NCBI GenBank assembly: GCA_023935145.1
Contig: CM043698.1
Location: forward strand, 61,939,501 to 62,003,500
Direction: 5' to 3'
Length of the DNA: 64,000 bases
Source of the DNA: Bretschneidera sinensis
Taxonomy: Eukaryota; Streptophyta; Magnoliopsida; Brassicales; Akaniaceae
Shown: positions 34,345 to 45,939 of the stretch, in pieces
Layout: each line of letters opens with the position of its first letter
Numbering within the stretch: position 1 is the first letter of the stretch
Program-made: the position numbers and the translations under genes
The notes under the pieces: generated by a model
The model's input: the letters and a program-made list of their open reading frames with translations, nothing else
The model's database searches: none
What the model was told of the DNA's origin: nothing

Positions 34345-34490
34345 ATAGAACCAAATATGCACTATAAAAGGATGAGCATTTTTTTCAACTAAGTCTCAAT
34401 GCTTTTGAGATTATTTGATCAACAATATCTTGGAAATTAGAGGCATCAAATCATAATTTTGCAAGATAACAATTATTTTAAATCTACACT
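34345..34490 (-). pseudogene. RDM1: RDM1-like C-terminal remnant (arm R2)
   Basis: The minus strand reads CYLAKL, a stop in place of W, then FDASNFQDIVDQIISKALRL, matching AKLWFN...FVDPIISKC of L2. Homology to the other arms stops at about 34485. Confidence 0.65.
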
Positions 34491-34655
34491 ATCAACAACA
34501 GCTTAAGCTATGGGATGTTGTTGCTGATACTGCACTAAAATATCAACCATAAAAAAGAATGTCACCTTCTCATCATTGATTGTGATTAAAATATTAATTT
34601 ATTTTAATTGTATATATATTTTTATATAGTTTGAGCAATGACTATAGTCGTCGTG

Positions 34656-34827
34656 GGCTAGTTTCTAAAAATACTTTTAGTGATGGTTTTCTATTTGTCG
34701 TTGATACTAACAATGATGTCCAGTTGGCGATCTGTGAAGGATTCTCGTTGTCGAGATGTATCGGCAACAGGAAGTGTGCTTTTTGTGAAGAATCTTGTTG
34801 TCACTAAAAACCATGTTTCTTGTAGTG
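34656..34827. mobile_element. Possible CACTA-type MITE
   Basis: The right end reads TTTCTTGTAGTG, the reverse of CACTACAAGAAA, with an inner TTTTTAGTGACAAC block. The left part CTTTTAGTGATGG mirrors that block, with a degraded CTAG terminus. It is inserted in the orphan LTR that resumes at 34828. The left end is uncertain. Confidence 0.45.
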
Positions 34828-35206
34828 TAAATCTATGGAACGATTTCAACTTTCCATTTATTCTCCAATCAACTATTCAAATCGTCTGGCATTAATGACA
34901 CACTCTCCACATCTTCTGTAAAGAGAAATTCATATTATTATAGTTAGGTTCAAAAACCAATACAATTAAACTCTCTAAATACAGTTTATATGTTGAACCT
35001 GTGTACTAACATGAACATCGAAGTGTCTGACATACGTTGGACCCTCACTTAGTATCTTCGACTTTCTTAGTAGATACTTAAGTACTTAGCACTCAAAAAG
35101 CAGTACAAATAATTAAAGAGGAAGGTCTCAGTCCCTCACCTAACCATCTACATTCCTCCATTAACTTAACACCATACGAGTAAAACTTTTTTTGGTGATT
35201 GTCACG
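34828..35206 (+). repeat. Orphan LTR family, copy a (5'-truncated)
   Basis: Shares TAAATCTATGG, CTATTCAAATCGTCTGGCAT, CATTAATGACACTCTCC-like, ACTTTCTTAGTAGATACTT and TTGGTGATTGTCAC with 49559-50063 and 57141-57652. The first third is missing. Confidence 0.7.
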
Positions 35207-36181
35207 TTTTGGACATCAACAGAATGGTCAAGTTGTACTTAAGAGTATACAACAGAACTGAAGATGCAGTTTGGATTGAGAATATTATCCTGACTTTTTC
35301 ATGTTCAATACAACTCCCTAAAGATGCATGGTGTTGTAAGCAAGACCATTTCATTGCCTTGACTCGCCTATATGCTATTGTTCATGGTATAGTATATGAC
35401 TTTATAAAGCTATTATGGAAAATTTCATACTCAAACACTACATCCAAGTATAAAAACAAAATATGGTCAAACTCCGCGAAACAGTTATTACCTTATTGTT
35501 TGGCCTAATAGTAGTTTTGGTTTATAGTTTATGAAACAATTTTTTGTAAAACAATAATAGAACTAAAAACTATAAATTAGCGTTTGATAAAACAACAATA
35601 AAAAAATTTTATCACAAATTTAATTTCTTAGGAACTAATTTTAAACTTTTGATTTTTTTTCCATAAACCTTTTTCTTAGGGGTGTTTAGCCTAGTTTCTG
35701 TATATATTTTATAGGAAACAAATACTAATTCATTTAGTTGATGAAACAGGATCTTCAAAGTATGAAAGCAATTATATATGAAGAATATAAAGAATTTGAA
35801 GGATATCGATCTGCTTTTGTCATTGAGATATTTAGTTGCCAATGTCAAGATTAATTAATTACTAAAATGCAAAGATTCCCTCAGTTTACTAGGATTGAGA
35901 TACTTGTCAAACAACGACATTTAAACATTTCCCATTACATTCTTGTATTCTTTCAAATTAAAATAAAAAATCATGGAAGGTGTATAATTGTGATTAGAAT
36001 GGCTCAAATGAAATTCTAAAGTTCTTCTCACCTATCGAACCACGAAGGTTGACAGTCCAAATGTCATACAATTGTTTAGCAAGCTTTTAAATCTCTCTTT
36101 CTTTTTTAAAAAAATAAAATATTCTTTTAAACTTAGATAAACATCACTTGAAAATAGAATCCTCACTCTCTTTCTTTCATC
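35207..36181. other. Intergenic, AT-rich
   Basis: A plus frame of 99 codons (35209-35508) follows the orphan LTR directly but has no recognised motif and no paralogue here. The rest has no feature. Confidence 0.35.
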
Positions 36182-36766
36182 TGTTAGGATTTTGGCTCAA
36201 TTCCCCACAAAGAAGACTTCTAAGTGGTTTGGGAAAAGTGATTTCCTATTTTATAGTTATTTGTTCTAATAGGAGTGGTAGTAATTTCCTATTGGATATT
36301 GCTTGTCCTAGTAGCAGTAGAAGTTATTTTCTTTCGTGTTGTTCTTTTCCTATTAGTATTAAGAAAATCTCCTCTATATAAAGGGGTCCATAGAAGATTT
36401 GAAGCACACTCATAATTCTCATATACATTGTAAACTAGAAGAGTTTACTACTAGAGCTAGGATGAGAGCTTTGGGTATATTGGGGTTTTGGGTTATCAAG
36501 TAGAGAGGACATTTTACAACTAGAGCTAGGTTAAGAGCTTTCTTGTATTGAGACTTTGGGGTGAAAGTTTGAAAACTTTACTCTTCCTAAAGTTGTAATT
36601 GAAGATTAATAAAGCAGTCGGTTTGTTGGTGGATGTAGGAAAAGAAGTTGTTGAACCATATAAATTCTGAGTGTTCTTGCTCTTTATTTTATTTACTTAT
36701 TTAACTGTTAAGGTTATGTTTTATCTAAAATTTGAGTTCGTGAATTTTAGAGGTAATAGCCTAACA
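36182..36766 (+). repeat. 5' LTR of Copia E and primer site
   Basis: TGTTAGGATTTTGG to AATAGCCTAACA, with the primer site TGGTATCAGAG at 36769-36779. Confidence 0.9.
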
Positions 36767-36792
36767 AGTGGTATCAGAGTTATGGTTCCGAT

Positions 36793-37887
36793 CAGTGTTT
36801 TCAAAGGCGAATTCTAGGAGCCCCCAGAGGCAAGGCGGACACAAAATGCTCTAAGGCGTCAAAATTTAAGCATTTCATCCCAAAAGCATTCGTTTCTAAG
36901 TAAGGGCATCCGGTCTAGGTTGAGGCATAAATATTTCATGTCTAGAACGACGAGGCGTACATCTCATGGAACATATTTTGGTTGGTGACAGAGACGGGAA
37001 CGACCACCTGAAAACCGCTTAGGGGTCGAATTGGAGCTCCTATTTGCTGGAGAACTCGCCAGAGATCTCTTTGAGAATACCAAAATTACCACCAAAACCA
37101 AGAATAAAAAAAAAAACCATACCTCAACAGCTCAAGAACCACACAAAAAAAAAGTTCCAAAGCTTCAAAAAAACAGCAACACATCAGACCCTAAGCCAAA
37201 AATACCCAATTGTGAAATATGTTAAACAACCCTTGACTCAACCTAAACAGGGTTTTAGGTGATTTTTGGATAGGTTTAGTTTGATGAGGATCTATTTGAA
37301 GTTATAGAGATGAGAGACCCATTTGATTTGAGAGGAGAAGAGATAGAGACCCATGGCCATTGGGATTTGGGAGAGACCGAAAGATCGGGTTTGATGGGGG
37401 TGGGTTGTTGTGATTTGTGAACTTATGAGTTGTGATCATACACCTGGATAAATATTTTTGGTGATAAAAGTATAGATAAAGTTTGTTCCTTTTGTGTTGT
37501 GCAGCTCTAAGTGAGACTTGGGATATACTGGTTGTTTATTTGTTTTTTTTTTGCTTTACTAAATTATATATCTGCACTTTAAAGTTTAAATTTTGGTCTC
37601 AACAATTTTTAACACTTAATAGTTATTGTATGTTTGTTGTAATATTACTGTAATTTTTGTAAAATATTTTGAATTTATGATAAATATTTATTTTTAAGTT
37701 TTAAATTATTTAATTGATTTGATAATTTATTTGAATTGATTTTATTATTTTTATAATTTATTTATTTGTTATTTTATTTAAAATGTCTCAATGTTTCAAA
37801 AGGCTTAGGCCTCAATGCCTTGAGGCTTACGCTTCGCCTCATTAGGGCAAAACGCTTTGACCAACGCCCTCACCTCTTAAAACACTA
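36793..37887 (+). mobile_element. hAT-2, non-autonomous hAT element
   Basis: Ends CAGTGTTTTCAAAGGCG and CTCTTAAAACACTA. Flanking 8-mers GTTCCGAT and GTTCTGAT differ by one transition. The subterminal region has GGCAAGGCGG and CGCCTCATT motifs as in hAT-1 and hAT-3. No transposase. The 37031-37262 frames (lysine-rich) are not recognised. It separates Copia E's primer site from its first codons. Confidence 0.85.
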
Positions 37888-37895
37888 GTTCTGAT

Positions 37896-38489
37896 GGCAA
37901 AAATACAAAAATTGGCATGATAAATATTGAGAAATTTGATGAAAGAAGATGGTGATAGTATGTGTATTAGTCTTTTTCAATTCCATTATCACAAATTTGT
38001 TGAATTGTATGTTGACAGAGATGAAGTACTTGCCACCGAAAGAAGATGACATTGTCATGATGTTAATGATGGGCAAGGAAGTTTGGATGGATAGGGAGGT
38101 TCCTGTGGTACCTCCAAAGAGAGATAAGTTGAAGAGGCCAAGTGTATTCGAGGTTGAATAATTGTTTGTGATTATATCAAGAGAAGAGCCAGACAAAGTG
38201 AGCGAGTGAAACACTTCAAGGAAGGTGGAAGAAAGATCAAGATCAAATTCTCTAGATTTTTTAAATAAGGAGTGCATCTACAACGAGGAAGAGGAACACA
38301 CACAATTACAAAGCATGGCCACGATGGACTTGGAAGAGTTGAGTAGAATAAAGCAGAGTAATAATGAAAAGACTAATAAGAATGATGAGATACAAGTTCT
38401 TGATGCTTCAAAGGTAGTGATGAGAGATATCGTGAACGAAGAAAGCTTGTACGTGTTGAATGAGAGGATGATTGCTTCGAAGAGTAAGC
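37896..38489 (+). pseudogene. Copia E interior, left part
   Basis: A start ATGGCAAAAATACAAAAATT (37894 on) suggests the original first codons, followed by a broken segment with INIEKFDERRW, a gag-like opening. It passes into PPKEDDIVMMLMMGKEVWMD and, in another frame (38225-38494), NEEEEHTQLQSMATMDLEEL and ESLYVLNERMIASKSK. The last block resembles KSLYVLDENV of Copia D. No pol domain is recognisable. The frame is cut by Gypsy F and continues for about 95 bases at 48603-48697 before the 3' LTR. Confidence 0.5.
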
Positions 38490-40284
38490 TGTAATACCTG
38501 TATTCTTAAAGTAAGAGTAAAGAAGTAAATGGATAAATATGATATGGAATTAAAATAATATATACATGAAAGATCTATTATTGAATAAAATAATTCTTTT
38601 AAAAAAAACTGAACACGTAGTGGTGTAAAAAAAAGAAAAAGAAAAAAAAATTGGATTGAACGTCCAGGTATGTTGCAAAAAAGAAAGAAAAAATAATTTT
38701 AAAAAAATGAAAAAAGGAAATAAAAATGTGGACAAGGAGTCTAGGTGTTGCCCAAGTAACATGCAAGGAGGCATGTTACTCAACACATAATAGCAAAAAC
38801 GGTGTGTTAATATATTCATATATATACTTTTCCTTTATTTTAATTATTCTTACCAAATCCTGTTTAGTTTCCTTCTTTCTTCAATTCAAATTTATCTCTT
38901 TCTTTAAACACCTTGGGACTGAAAGAAATATTGAAAGAGTAAAATTTTGAAGGGATTTACGAGAGAATTTTAAAGAGAGTTGAGGAAAGCTCTAAGAAAA
39001 ACAAAAGGTAATAATGTGAATTTTATTTTTGAAATATAGCATACATGAAATTTCTCAGAACTCAATGTGGGAATTTTAAAAGGTATGGATTATGGAAGAA
39101 TTGAAAAATAAATTAGAAATTTTAATGTAAATATTATGTCAGGTGTTGACGATAAACAATTGGGTGAAATTGCTGAAAGGAGCAGGAAAGGTAAGGAGGT
39201 GATCGACGGGTAGCTTTAATTGCTACGTGGTGAGTTAGATTTACTTTTAGTAATTGAGATAAATATGAAATATAAAGTGATGATATTGAAATTAATTATT
39301 AACCTATGATTTGATGATAGATGAAAGTTGGTTAATGAGTATGATATGAATAATTGATATGTTAAGGATTTATTATATGAGGAGTAATATTAATGAAAAA
39401 AATGAGTTGATTAAATATATAATGAAGAGATAAATGAAGTTATTGACAAGCTATGATTGATAATTTGGTATGATATATCAGGAGATAATTTAATGAATAT
39501 GATCAAATAGTAGTTTTGAGAAAAAACTGGATAACTAAATTGAATGTCTGAATGTATGCTAGTTTTTATCAGTGTTTTCAGAGGCGAGGGCGTTGAGCTA
39601 GGTGTTTTGCCTCAATGAGGCGAGACGTAAGCTCCGAGGCATTGGGGCGTAAGTCTTTTGAAACATTGGGGCATTTTGAATAAAATAATATTAATTAAAT
39701 TATAAAAATACTAAAAAATTGAAATAATATAAATAAATTAACTATCAATAAACTTTACTAACTTAAGACCTATGAATGAATATTTATCAAAATATTTTTA
39801 CACAAATATCAAACAATTTGATGAAAATTTTAATCACATATGATATTAGATGTACACTATCGTTTGTTGCATATGTATCTATCAATTTACACTATGGTCC
39901 TCCAATATAGTGGTTCCATTTGTAATGACGTCTAATCAAAATGTTGAAAATTTAAAATTCTGACTTGAAAGACTGAAGATCCGAGTAAGTTTTTTGAATC
40001 TTTTGGAACGTTTTGAAATTTTAATATAATATTATTAATTAATTAATTAGAATAATAAAACAATTTTAATTAATTTTTATCAAAGTTTAATACTTTACTA
40101 ACTCTCTATAGTGTGATAATTATACTTTTATAAATATTAATATATATTTATATATAAATTATATGAAGTATAACTTATATTTCTATATTGTTGTAATTTG
40201 TAAGTGATTAATTAAATAGTTTGTAATTATTATTAAGATAAATAATATGTATTATATATTTATGAAGTGTAATAATATCACAAC

Positions 40285-40350
40285 AAGAGTGCTAGCTCAG
40301 TGGTTAAGATTTAGGACACTTTAGGTGATGAGTTCGAGCCTCAGGGAAGA
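40285..40350 (+). repeat. tRNA-like SINE head inside hAT-3
   Basis: GCTAGCTCAGTGG (40291-40303) fits a pol III A box, and AGTTCGAGCC (40331-40340) fits a B box, at a spacing typical of tRNA-derived plant SINEs. No cloverleaf acceptor or 3' body is evident, so it is probably a truncated SINE. Confidence 0.55.
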
Positions 40351-40371
40351 AGACTTAAATGGTTTATTATT

Positions 40372-40431
40372 AAAACGACGTCGTTTTAGTTAAATAGATT
40401 GATTTCATTTAACTCAAAACGACGTTGTTTT
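40372..40431. repeat. Small palindrome built on AAAACGACGTCGTTTT
   Basis: Left arm 40372-40395 and right arm 40407-40431 are near-perfect inverted repeats. Each contains AAAACGACGTCGTTTT or its one-base variant with GTTG, itself palindromic. It could be the remnant of a very small inverted-repeat element. Confidence 0.75.
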
Positions 40432-41905
40432 GATGGCGTACGCCCCGAGTCGTTCCGAACGCCCGGGCCGAAAAAAGCGAACGCCCAATGGACCTTCCGC
40501 CCCAACAAACACGCCCCTGGGCTTTTTTGCTCGATTTCGCCCCTGGGCACGCCCATACCCATTTTTTAAAACACTGGTTTTTATATCATTGTTCATATGC
40601 ATATGCATGAAATAAAAGAACCAAGAGGGGGCCGGTTTAAATTAAAACCGCGACAGCCGGTATATGCTAGAAATAAATGAAAACCGTGACTGCCAATATG
40701 TGTTGGAAATGAAAGAACCAGGAGGGGGCCGGTTTAAATTAAAACATGTCGACATGTGGGAAGACGTTCCCAAGTAATAATAATATTTAAATTCATGCAT
40801 CGTATTGTCTTAAATATTGATTATTATTGCTTGAGGTGCTAAGGTATTATTCTTGATTTTGAATTTATTAATTGATAAATGAGTCTCAGAGAGAAACAAA
40901 TATGATGAGAAAGAAATATGAAAGTTCGATATGATCAGAATTATATGAGTGACTGATTATATGTTGGAACCTCATAATGAGGTAAATGATGATGTCGAAT
41001 TGAAAATTTAGAGACGATTAAATATATGGTTGAAAGATTGATATGTTTGATGAATAACATAAGAATAGATTGTATAATGGGGGAATTATGAAATCAAGTA
41101 GTGATAACAGAATATTGTTATTGAATTATATGGGGAAATAGAAAAAAACGAATATCAGAAAATTTTTAGAAATAATTGAATTATAAGATATGACTGGAAG
41201 TTGAAAATCGAGTACTTCTAGCAAATTTAATTCACTAAGTTTGTGAAGCTCACTCCTCATTGTTAAATAATTTCAGGTAGCAGACAGGACAAATAGATTG
41301 GTGAACTGAAATTCAGACGGAGTCATTATCTATAAGCCACGTGGTCCACATCCTTAGACTAATGGAAAGAAAAAAATATATATTTTTAAATATTCATGAT
41401 AATATGTTGTATATAATGTTCAGTTGAGATCTGAATGATGTAACTCCCCTGTTAAGGGTTGATGATTTGTGTATATAGATAATTTCAGTTGGTATTTTTA
41501 TATTGTTGCATATATATGTCGTGCTAGGATTTCTAAAAGTGACGACATCGTCTCGAGGGTGGCTAACCTAAGATGGGTTGTTACAATTTTGGTATCAGAG
41601 CATTAGGTTTTATGATTCTGTAGACTGCATAGAAAGAAAGAACGTGGAACATTAAAATAAATTATATTTTAATGAAAAGTCTGAGGATGACACGTGGACG
41701 TGCTAGAGCTAGAGTTAAAGTTGTTGACTTGAGAGGGCGTGGTAGGCTCTAATTTTTAAACGAGCTGAGGTTGAGATAGAGGCTGAGTTAGAGCGAGTTT
41801 CCTATAAGGGAAAGGATTGATAGTATAATTGATACTAGTAGGGGTATGAGAGAATCTAGAGTTAAAATAAATGAGTTAAGAGAAGCTCTTGCTCATACTC
41901 TTGAG

Positions 41906-42950
41906 AAAATGAATATAGCATAGACTTGATGAACAGACTAGAGCAGTGCTTGAGGTTATTGTAAATCCAGTAATGGTAAACGCTCAAAAGGGTAAAATTA
42001 AGTTTATTCATGAGATACAGGGAGATTGTTTTGTTAATAATATCAAGTTGAATGCTTTGTTGTCTAAAGGATCAATGAATCCTTTTGAGCCTGAGCTATG
42101 GGTGAAACATGTAGAGAAATTATTTGATACTTTATTAGTGACTGACAGGCAGAGGGTCGCTTTTGCTTCGTTTGAGTTAGAAGGAGAAGCTTTAGAATGG
42201 CAGGAGGATACTCTTCCCAGGGTAAGTGCATATGTTGATAACCCCTTAACCTGGAATAGGTTTAAGGAGGTTTTCCTTGATAAATACTTTCCTTATATCT
42301 TTATAGCCCAATAAGAGAGAGATTTTATTTATTTGAGGCAAATGTATTGACTATGGCTCAGTATGATAGGAGATTGGTGGCTTTATCGAGGTTTGTATTG
42401 GAAATGGTAAACCTAGAGGAGAAAAATTGTACGAGGTTCATAGATGGACTACATTTTGAGATTAAATCGAAACTATCTTACATGAGGCATATTAATTATG
42501 TCAGGTTTATGGATATAGCACTTCAGAGTGAGAAAAATGTGATAGAGTGTAAGGGAAAGAGAAAGAGTGGTTAAAGATGCATAAACATGAAGATTCTAGA
42601 GGTAGTGGTAGTATGATTGTACAACGTGGGAGACCACCCCAGAGGAGGAGCTCCTTGTTACAGGGAACTATTATACAGAGCCAAAGGCAAGCAGGATCTA
42701 TTGCATCTGTAGCGCAAAGTAATGTTGGTGAAACCCCTAGATTTGGGAGACAGTCTATGGGAACTGAAAGTTAGGGTCGAGGAATAAGTATACCACCAAG
42801 GGAAAATCTGTTGAGATAAGTGTTAGAGGTGTTGGAAGAAGACAGGTGGGGAAAGGTGGTGGATCAGGAAGTATGCGGGGCAGAGGCAGATGATCAGTTA
42901 CTGAAAGAGGGATAGGTAATTAGATGCAGTCTAGAGATAGCATAATTTAG
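41906..42950 (+). pseudogene. Gypsy F gag
   Basis: The retrotrans_gag domain is clear: SMNPFEPELWVKHVEKLFDT, RVAFASFELEGEALEW, NPLTWNRFKEVFLDKYFP (41946-42314), then, after a frame change, YDRRLVALSRFVLEMV and FIDGLHFEIKSKLSYM (42347-42574). The C-terminal part is rich in R, G, Q and S (RGSGSMIVQRGRPPQRRSS). I do not see the usual CCHC knuckle. Confidence 0.88.
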
Positions 42951-42954
42951 GCAT

Positions 42955-43400
42955 TGATCTAGCAGGATGCCCAAACTACTCCTGATATTGTTATGGGTAT
43001 AATATCTAGTCTTGATATACATGCTAGATTATTAATTGATCCTAGTGTAACCCATTCTTTTGCATCCAATGTATTTATGAAGTCTATTGATGCATAATAT
43101 TATTGTTGAAAGTCCCACTAGAGATAGAGTGATAATCATAAATATTTACAAGGGTTGTGTAATTCGTATCAGTAATAAAGAATTTGAAGTTTATTTATTA
43201 CCTTTGAATATGATAGATTTTCATTCGATTTTGGGAATTAATTGATTGTCGACGTATCATATCTGGGTTGATTCTTGTAAGAAAAATGTAGTGTTCAAGA
43301 TACTAGGATAAAAGGAGTTTAATTTTCCGGTAGAACGTAAGATACTCTCAAACTATCTTATTTTGCTCTGACTACTAGTAAATGATCAAAGAAAGGACGT
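42955..43400 (+). pseudogene. Gypsy F protease region
   Basis: ARLLIDPSVTHSFASNVF corresponds to the aspartic protease active site (D-T-G-A normally), here D-P-S-V. Frames then degrade. Confidence 0.75.
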
Positions 43401-43409
43401 GAGGGGTAT

Positions 43410-44140
43410 TTGGCATATGTGGAGGATTTTAGAAATGATAGTAGAGAGTTGGAAGAAATTTCGGTAGTGAAATTTTTTTTTTTTGATGTATTTCTTGATG
43501 AGTTGTCTAGTTTGCCTCTCAGCAGAGAGATTAAATTCTCTATTGATGTAATACTAGGTTCATCACATATATCTATAGCACCCTGCAAAATGGCACCCAC
43601 GAAGTTGAGAGAGTTGAAAGTTCAACTTCAAGAGTTGTTAGATAAACAATTTATTCGACCAAATGTGTCACCATGGGGAACCCTTGTATTGTTTGTGAAG
43701 AACAAAGATAGAACGATGATGTTGTGTATAGACTATGGACAGCTGAGTAAGACCACTATTAAGAACAAATACCTTTTGTCTAGGATAGATGATTTGTTTG
43801 AACTATTATAAAGAGCGAGGGTGTTTTCGAAGATAAACCTGAGATCAAGTTATCACCAGTTAAGAGTAAAAGATGGAGACGTGCCTAAGATTGCTTTTAG
43901 GACACGTTATGATAATAAGTTTCTTGTGATGCCATTTAGGTTGACAAATGTTCTAGTAACATTCATGGACTTGATGAATAAAATGTTTAAATCATTTCTT
44001 GATAATTTTGTGGTTGTGTTCATTGATGATATCTTGGTGTATTCTAAGACAAAGGAAGAGCATATAAAACATTTAGAAATTGTGTTGGGGATTTTAAGGA
44101 CAAAGAGATTGTATGCTATAATTTTCTAAGTGTGAGTTTT
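43410..44140 (+). pseudogene. Gypsy F reverse transcriptase
   Basis: [60 protein letters not shown], then (43821-44129) [40 protein letters not shown] and [24 protein letters not shown] is the normal chromovirus form of the catalytic box. DLKSGYHQ reads NLRSSYHQ, losing the first aspartate. A stop splits the two parts near 43809. Confidence 0.92.
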
Positions 44141-44160
44141 AGCTGAATGAAATAACTTTA

Positions 44161-44840
44161 TTGGGGCATGTAATGTCTGAAGATGGTAGAACAGTTGATC
44201 CACAAAAGGTAGAGGCAATGTTGAGTTGGGAGAGACCAACTAATGTGACTGAGATTAGAATCTTCTTAGGGTTAACTGGTTATTATAGAAGATTCATTCA
44301 AAAAAATTCTATTATTGCAGTATTGTTGACTAGATTAATCAGACAAGACGTGAGATTTGTATGGTCTGGGGAGTATGCGAAAAGTTTTCAATTAATAAAG
44401 GAGAAATTGATTACAACTCTAGTATTGGTGCTTCATTCTAGTGATGAAAGATTTATAGTATATAGTGATGCATCCCATCAAAAGTTAGGATGTGTGTTGA
44501 TGCAACATGGGAAAGTAATGGCATATGCCTCTAGGAAATTGAGGAATTATGAGAGAAATTACCTTACCCATGACTTAGAGTTAGCCGCCATAGTATTTGC
44601 TTTGAAGGTTTGGAGACATCATCTGTATGGAACCATTTGTGAGATATTACTGATCACAAAAGTTTGACATACTTACCTACCTAGAGAGAGTTGAATTTGA
44701 GACAGAGGAGATGGATAGAGTTGATTAGTGATTATGATTATATAATTCACTATCATCTAGAAAAAGGCAAAGGTGGTAGCTGATGCCTTGAGTAGAAAAT
44801 CTACAGGAAGATTAGCTACTATTGAGAGTCATGATGTGAA
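44161..44840 (+). pseudogene. Gypsy F RNase H
   Basis: [20 protein letters not shown] and [15 protein letters not shown] form the connection. [40 protein letters not shown] and [20 protein letters not shown] (44420-44640) are the RNase H core. NVVADALSRKS-like sequence with a frame break follows near 44770. Confidence 0.92.
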
Positions 44841-45049
44841 ATTGATGATAGACTTAAGAAAGATAAAAATGAAGTTGAATATCAGTGATAGAGGATCACT
44901 GTTAACAAATATGGTTGTACAGTCATCCATAGTGAAATGCTTGTTAAAGATGCAAGGTAGAAATGTAGAGATAGAAAATATTAAGCAGGAAGTGCTTAGT
45001 AGAAAGCAATATGAGTTAAAAATTAGAAATGATGGCATTTTGGCATTGA

Positions 45050-45830
45050 AACATAGGATTTGTGTTCCCAATGATGCTGAGTTGAGAAAGAAAATATTGA
45101 GAGAGGCACATGATGATGTATATTCGATGCACCCGAGTAACAATAAGATGTATAGTGGATTGAGACAGAATTACTGGTGGTCAAGATTGAAGAAGGATGT
45201 AGCTGAATATATTTCTAGATGTTTGGGTTATTAGTAAGTGAAGTCAAAGAATAAACATCCGAGAGGCTTACTACAGCCTTTTCCTGTGCTTGAATGACCA
45301 TGGAAAAATTTGAGTATGGATTTTGTTTATGGATTTTCCCATACTCAAAGAGGCCATGATACAGTGTGACTGATAGTAGATAGACTTTCTAAGTCATCTC
45401 AATTTCTTTCAATTAAAATTAATTGGAGTCCTAAAAAGTTGGTTGAACTGTATGTAACTGAGATGGTGAGATTGTGTAGAGTGCCTTTGAGCATAGTATC
45501 AAATAGAGATGTTAGATTTACATCTAGATTCTGGAGAGGCTTGTAGAAAGCCATGGGTACACAATTTCAGTTTGGTAAAACTTTTCATCCTAAAACAAAT
45601 GGGCAGACATAAAAGATTATTATAATAATAAAAAATATGTTGAGGGCAAATATGATGAGTTTCTTAGTAAGTTAGGATGCTTACTTGCTACTGATTGAAT
45701 TTGCTTATAATAATCAACACCAATCTAGTATTAGAATGGTACCGTTTGAGGCATTGTATGGTAAGAGGTGTAGAACTCCTATATGTTGGAAAGAAATGGG
45801 AGAGTGAAATATGTTTGGTTCGTAAATTAT
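45050..45830 (+). pseudogene. Gypsy F integrase
   Basis: The zinc-binding part is HSMHPSNNKM-like (YSMHPSNNKMYSGLRQNYWW, 45120-45180). The core has SMDFVYGFSHTQRGHDT, IVDRLSKSSQF, SNRDVRFTSRFWRGL, TFHPKTNGQT and LIEFAYNNQHQSSI, with five or more stops. The sequence parallels the better kept copy at 60888-61454. Confidence 0.88.
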
Positions 45831-45939
45831 TAAGTTAACAACTGAAATGATCAAATTGGTTAGAGAAAACCTTAGAGCAGCACAAAAGAGACAGAAGGGA
45901 TATGCTGATAATAGAAAATGACCTCTTGAGTTTCAAGTT

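Larger units (their letters stand above)
28272..34490 (-). repeat. Right arm R2, distal part
   Basis: Reverse complement of L2 from about 20115 down to about 19060, interrupted by Copia H. Landmarks: AACTCAGCTAATACACACAA at 28273 pairs with TTGTGTGTATTAGCTGAGTT. TGGTCCAGATCGATTAAGTA near 28936 and CCATGAACTATCACATTAAA at 34240 pair with L2 19280-19450. It ends within the RDM1 relic. Confidence 0.75.
39570..40576 (+). mobile_element. hAT-3, non-autonomous hAT element
   Basis: Ends CAGTGTTTTCAGAGGCGAGG and TTTTTTAAAACACTG. A perfect 8-bp target duplication GTTTTTAT is at 39562-39569 and 40577-40584. The 3' LTR at about 47472 shows the empty site with one copy of GTTTTTATATCATTG. The interior is AT-rich and contains a tRNA-like block and a palindrome (see separate entries). 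No transposase. Confidence 0.95.
38490..41585 (+). repeat. 5' LTR of Gypsy F (with hAT-3 inside)
   Basis: Matches 46406-48597 throughout, apart from hAT-3 and repeat-number changes. Primer site TGGTATCAGAGC is at 41590-41601. Confidence 0.92.

Noticed and set aside
28272..34490. Read at first as a third independent copy of the arm
   Set aside because: Its orientation and position make it the continuation of right arm R2 beyond Gypsy K; an extra copy is not needed.
37885..38277. 130-codon minus-strand frame
   Set aside because: Antisense to the Copia E interior; the composition is that of a shadow frame.
40285..40350. Possible functional tRNA gene
   Set aside because: A and B boxes are present, but no acceptor stem pairing or anticodon loop could be drawn; a SINE head fits better.
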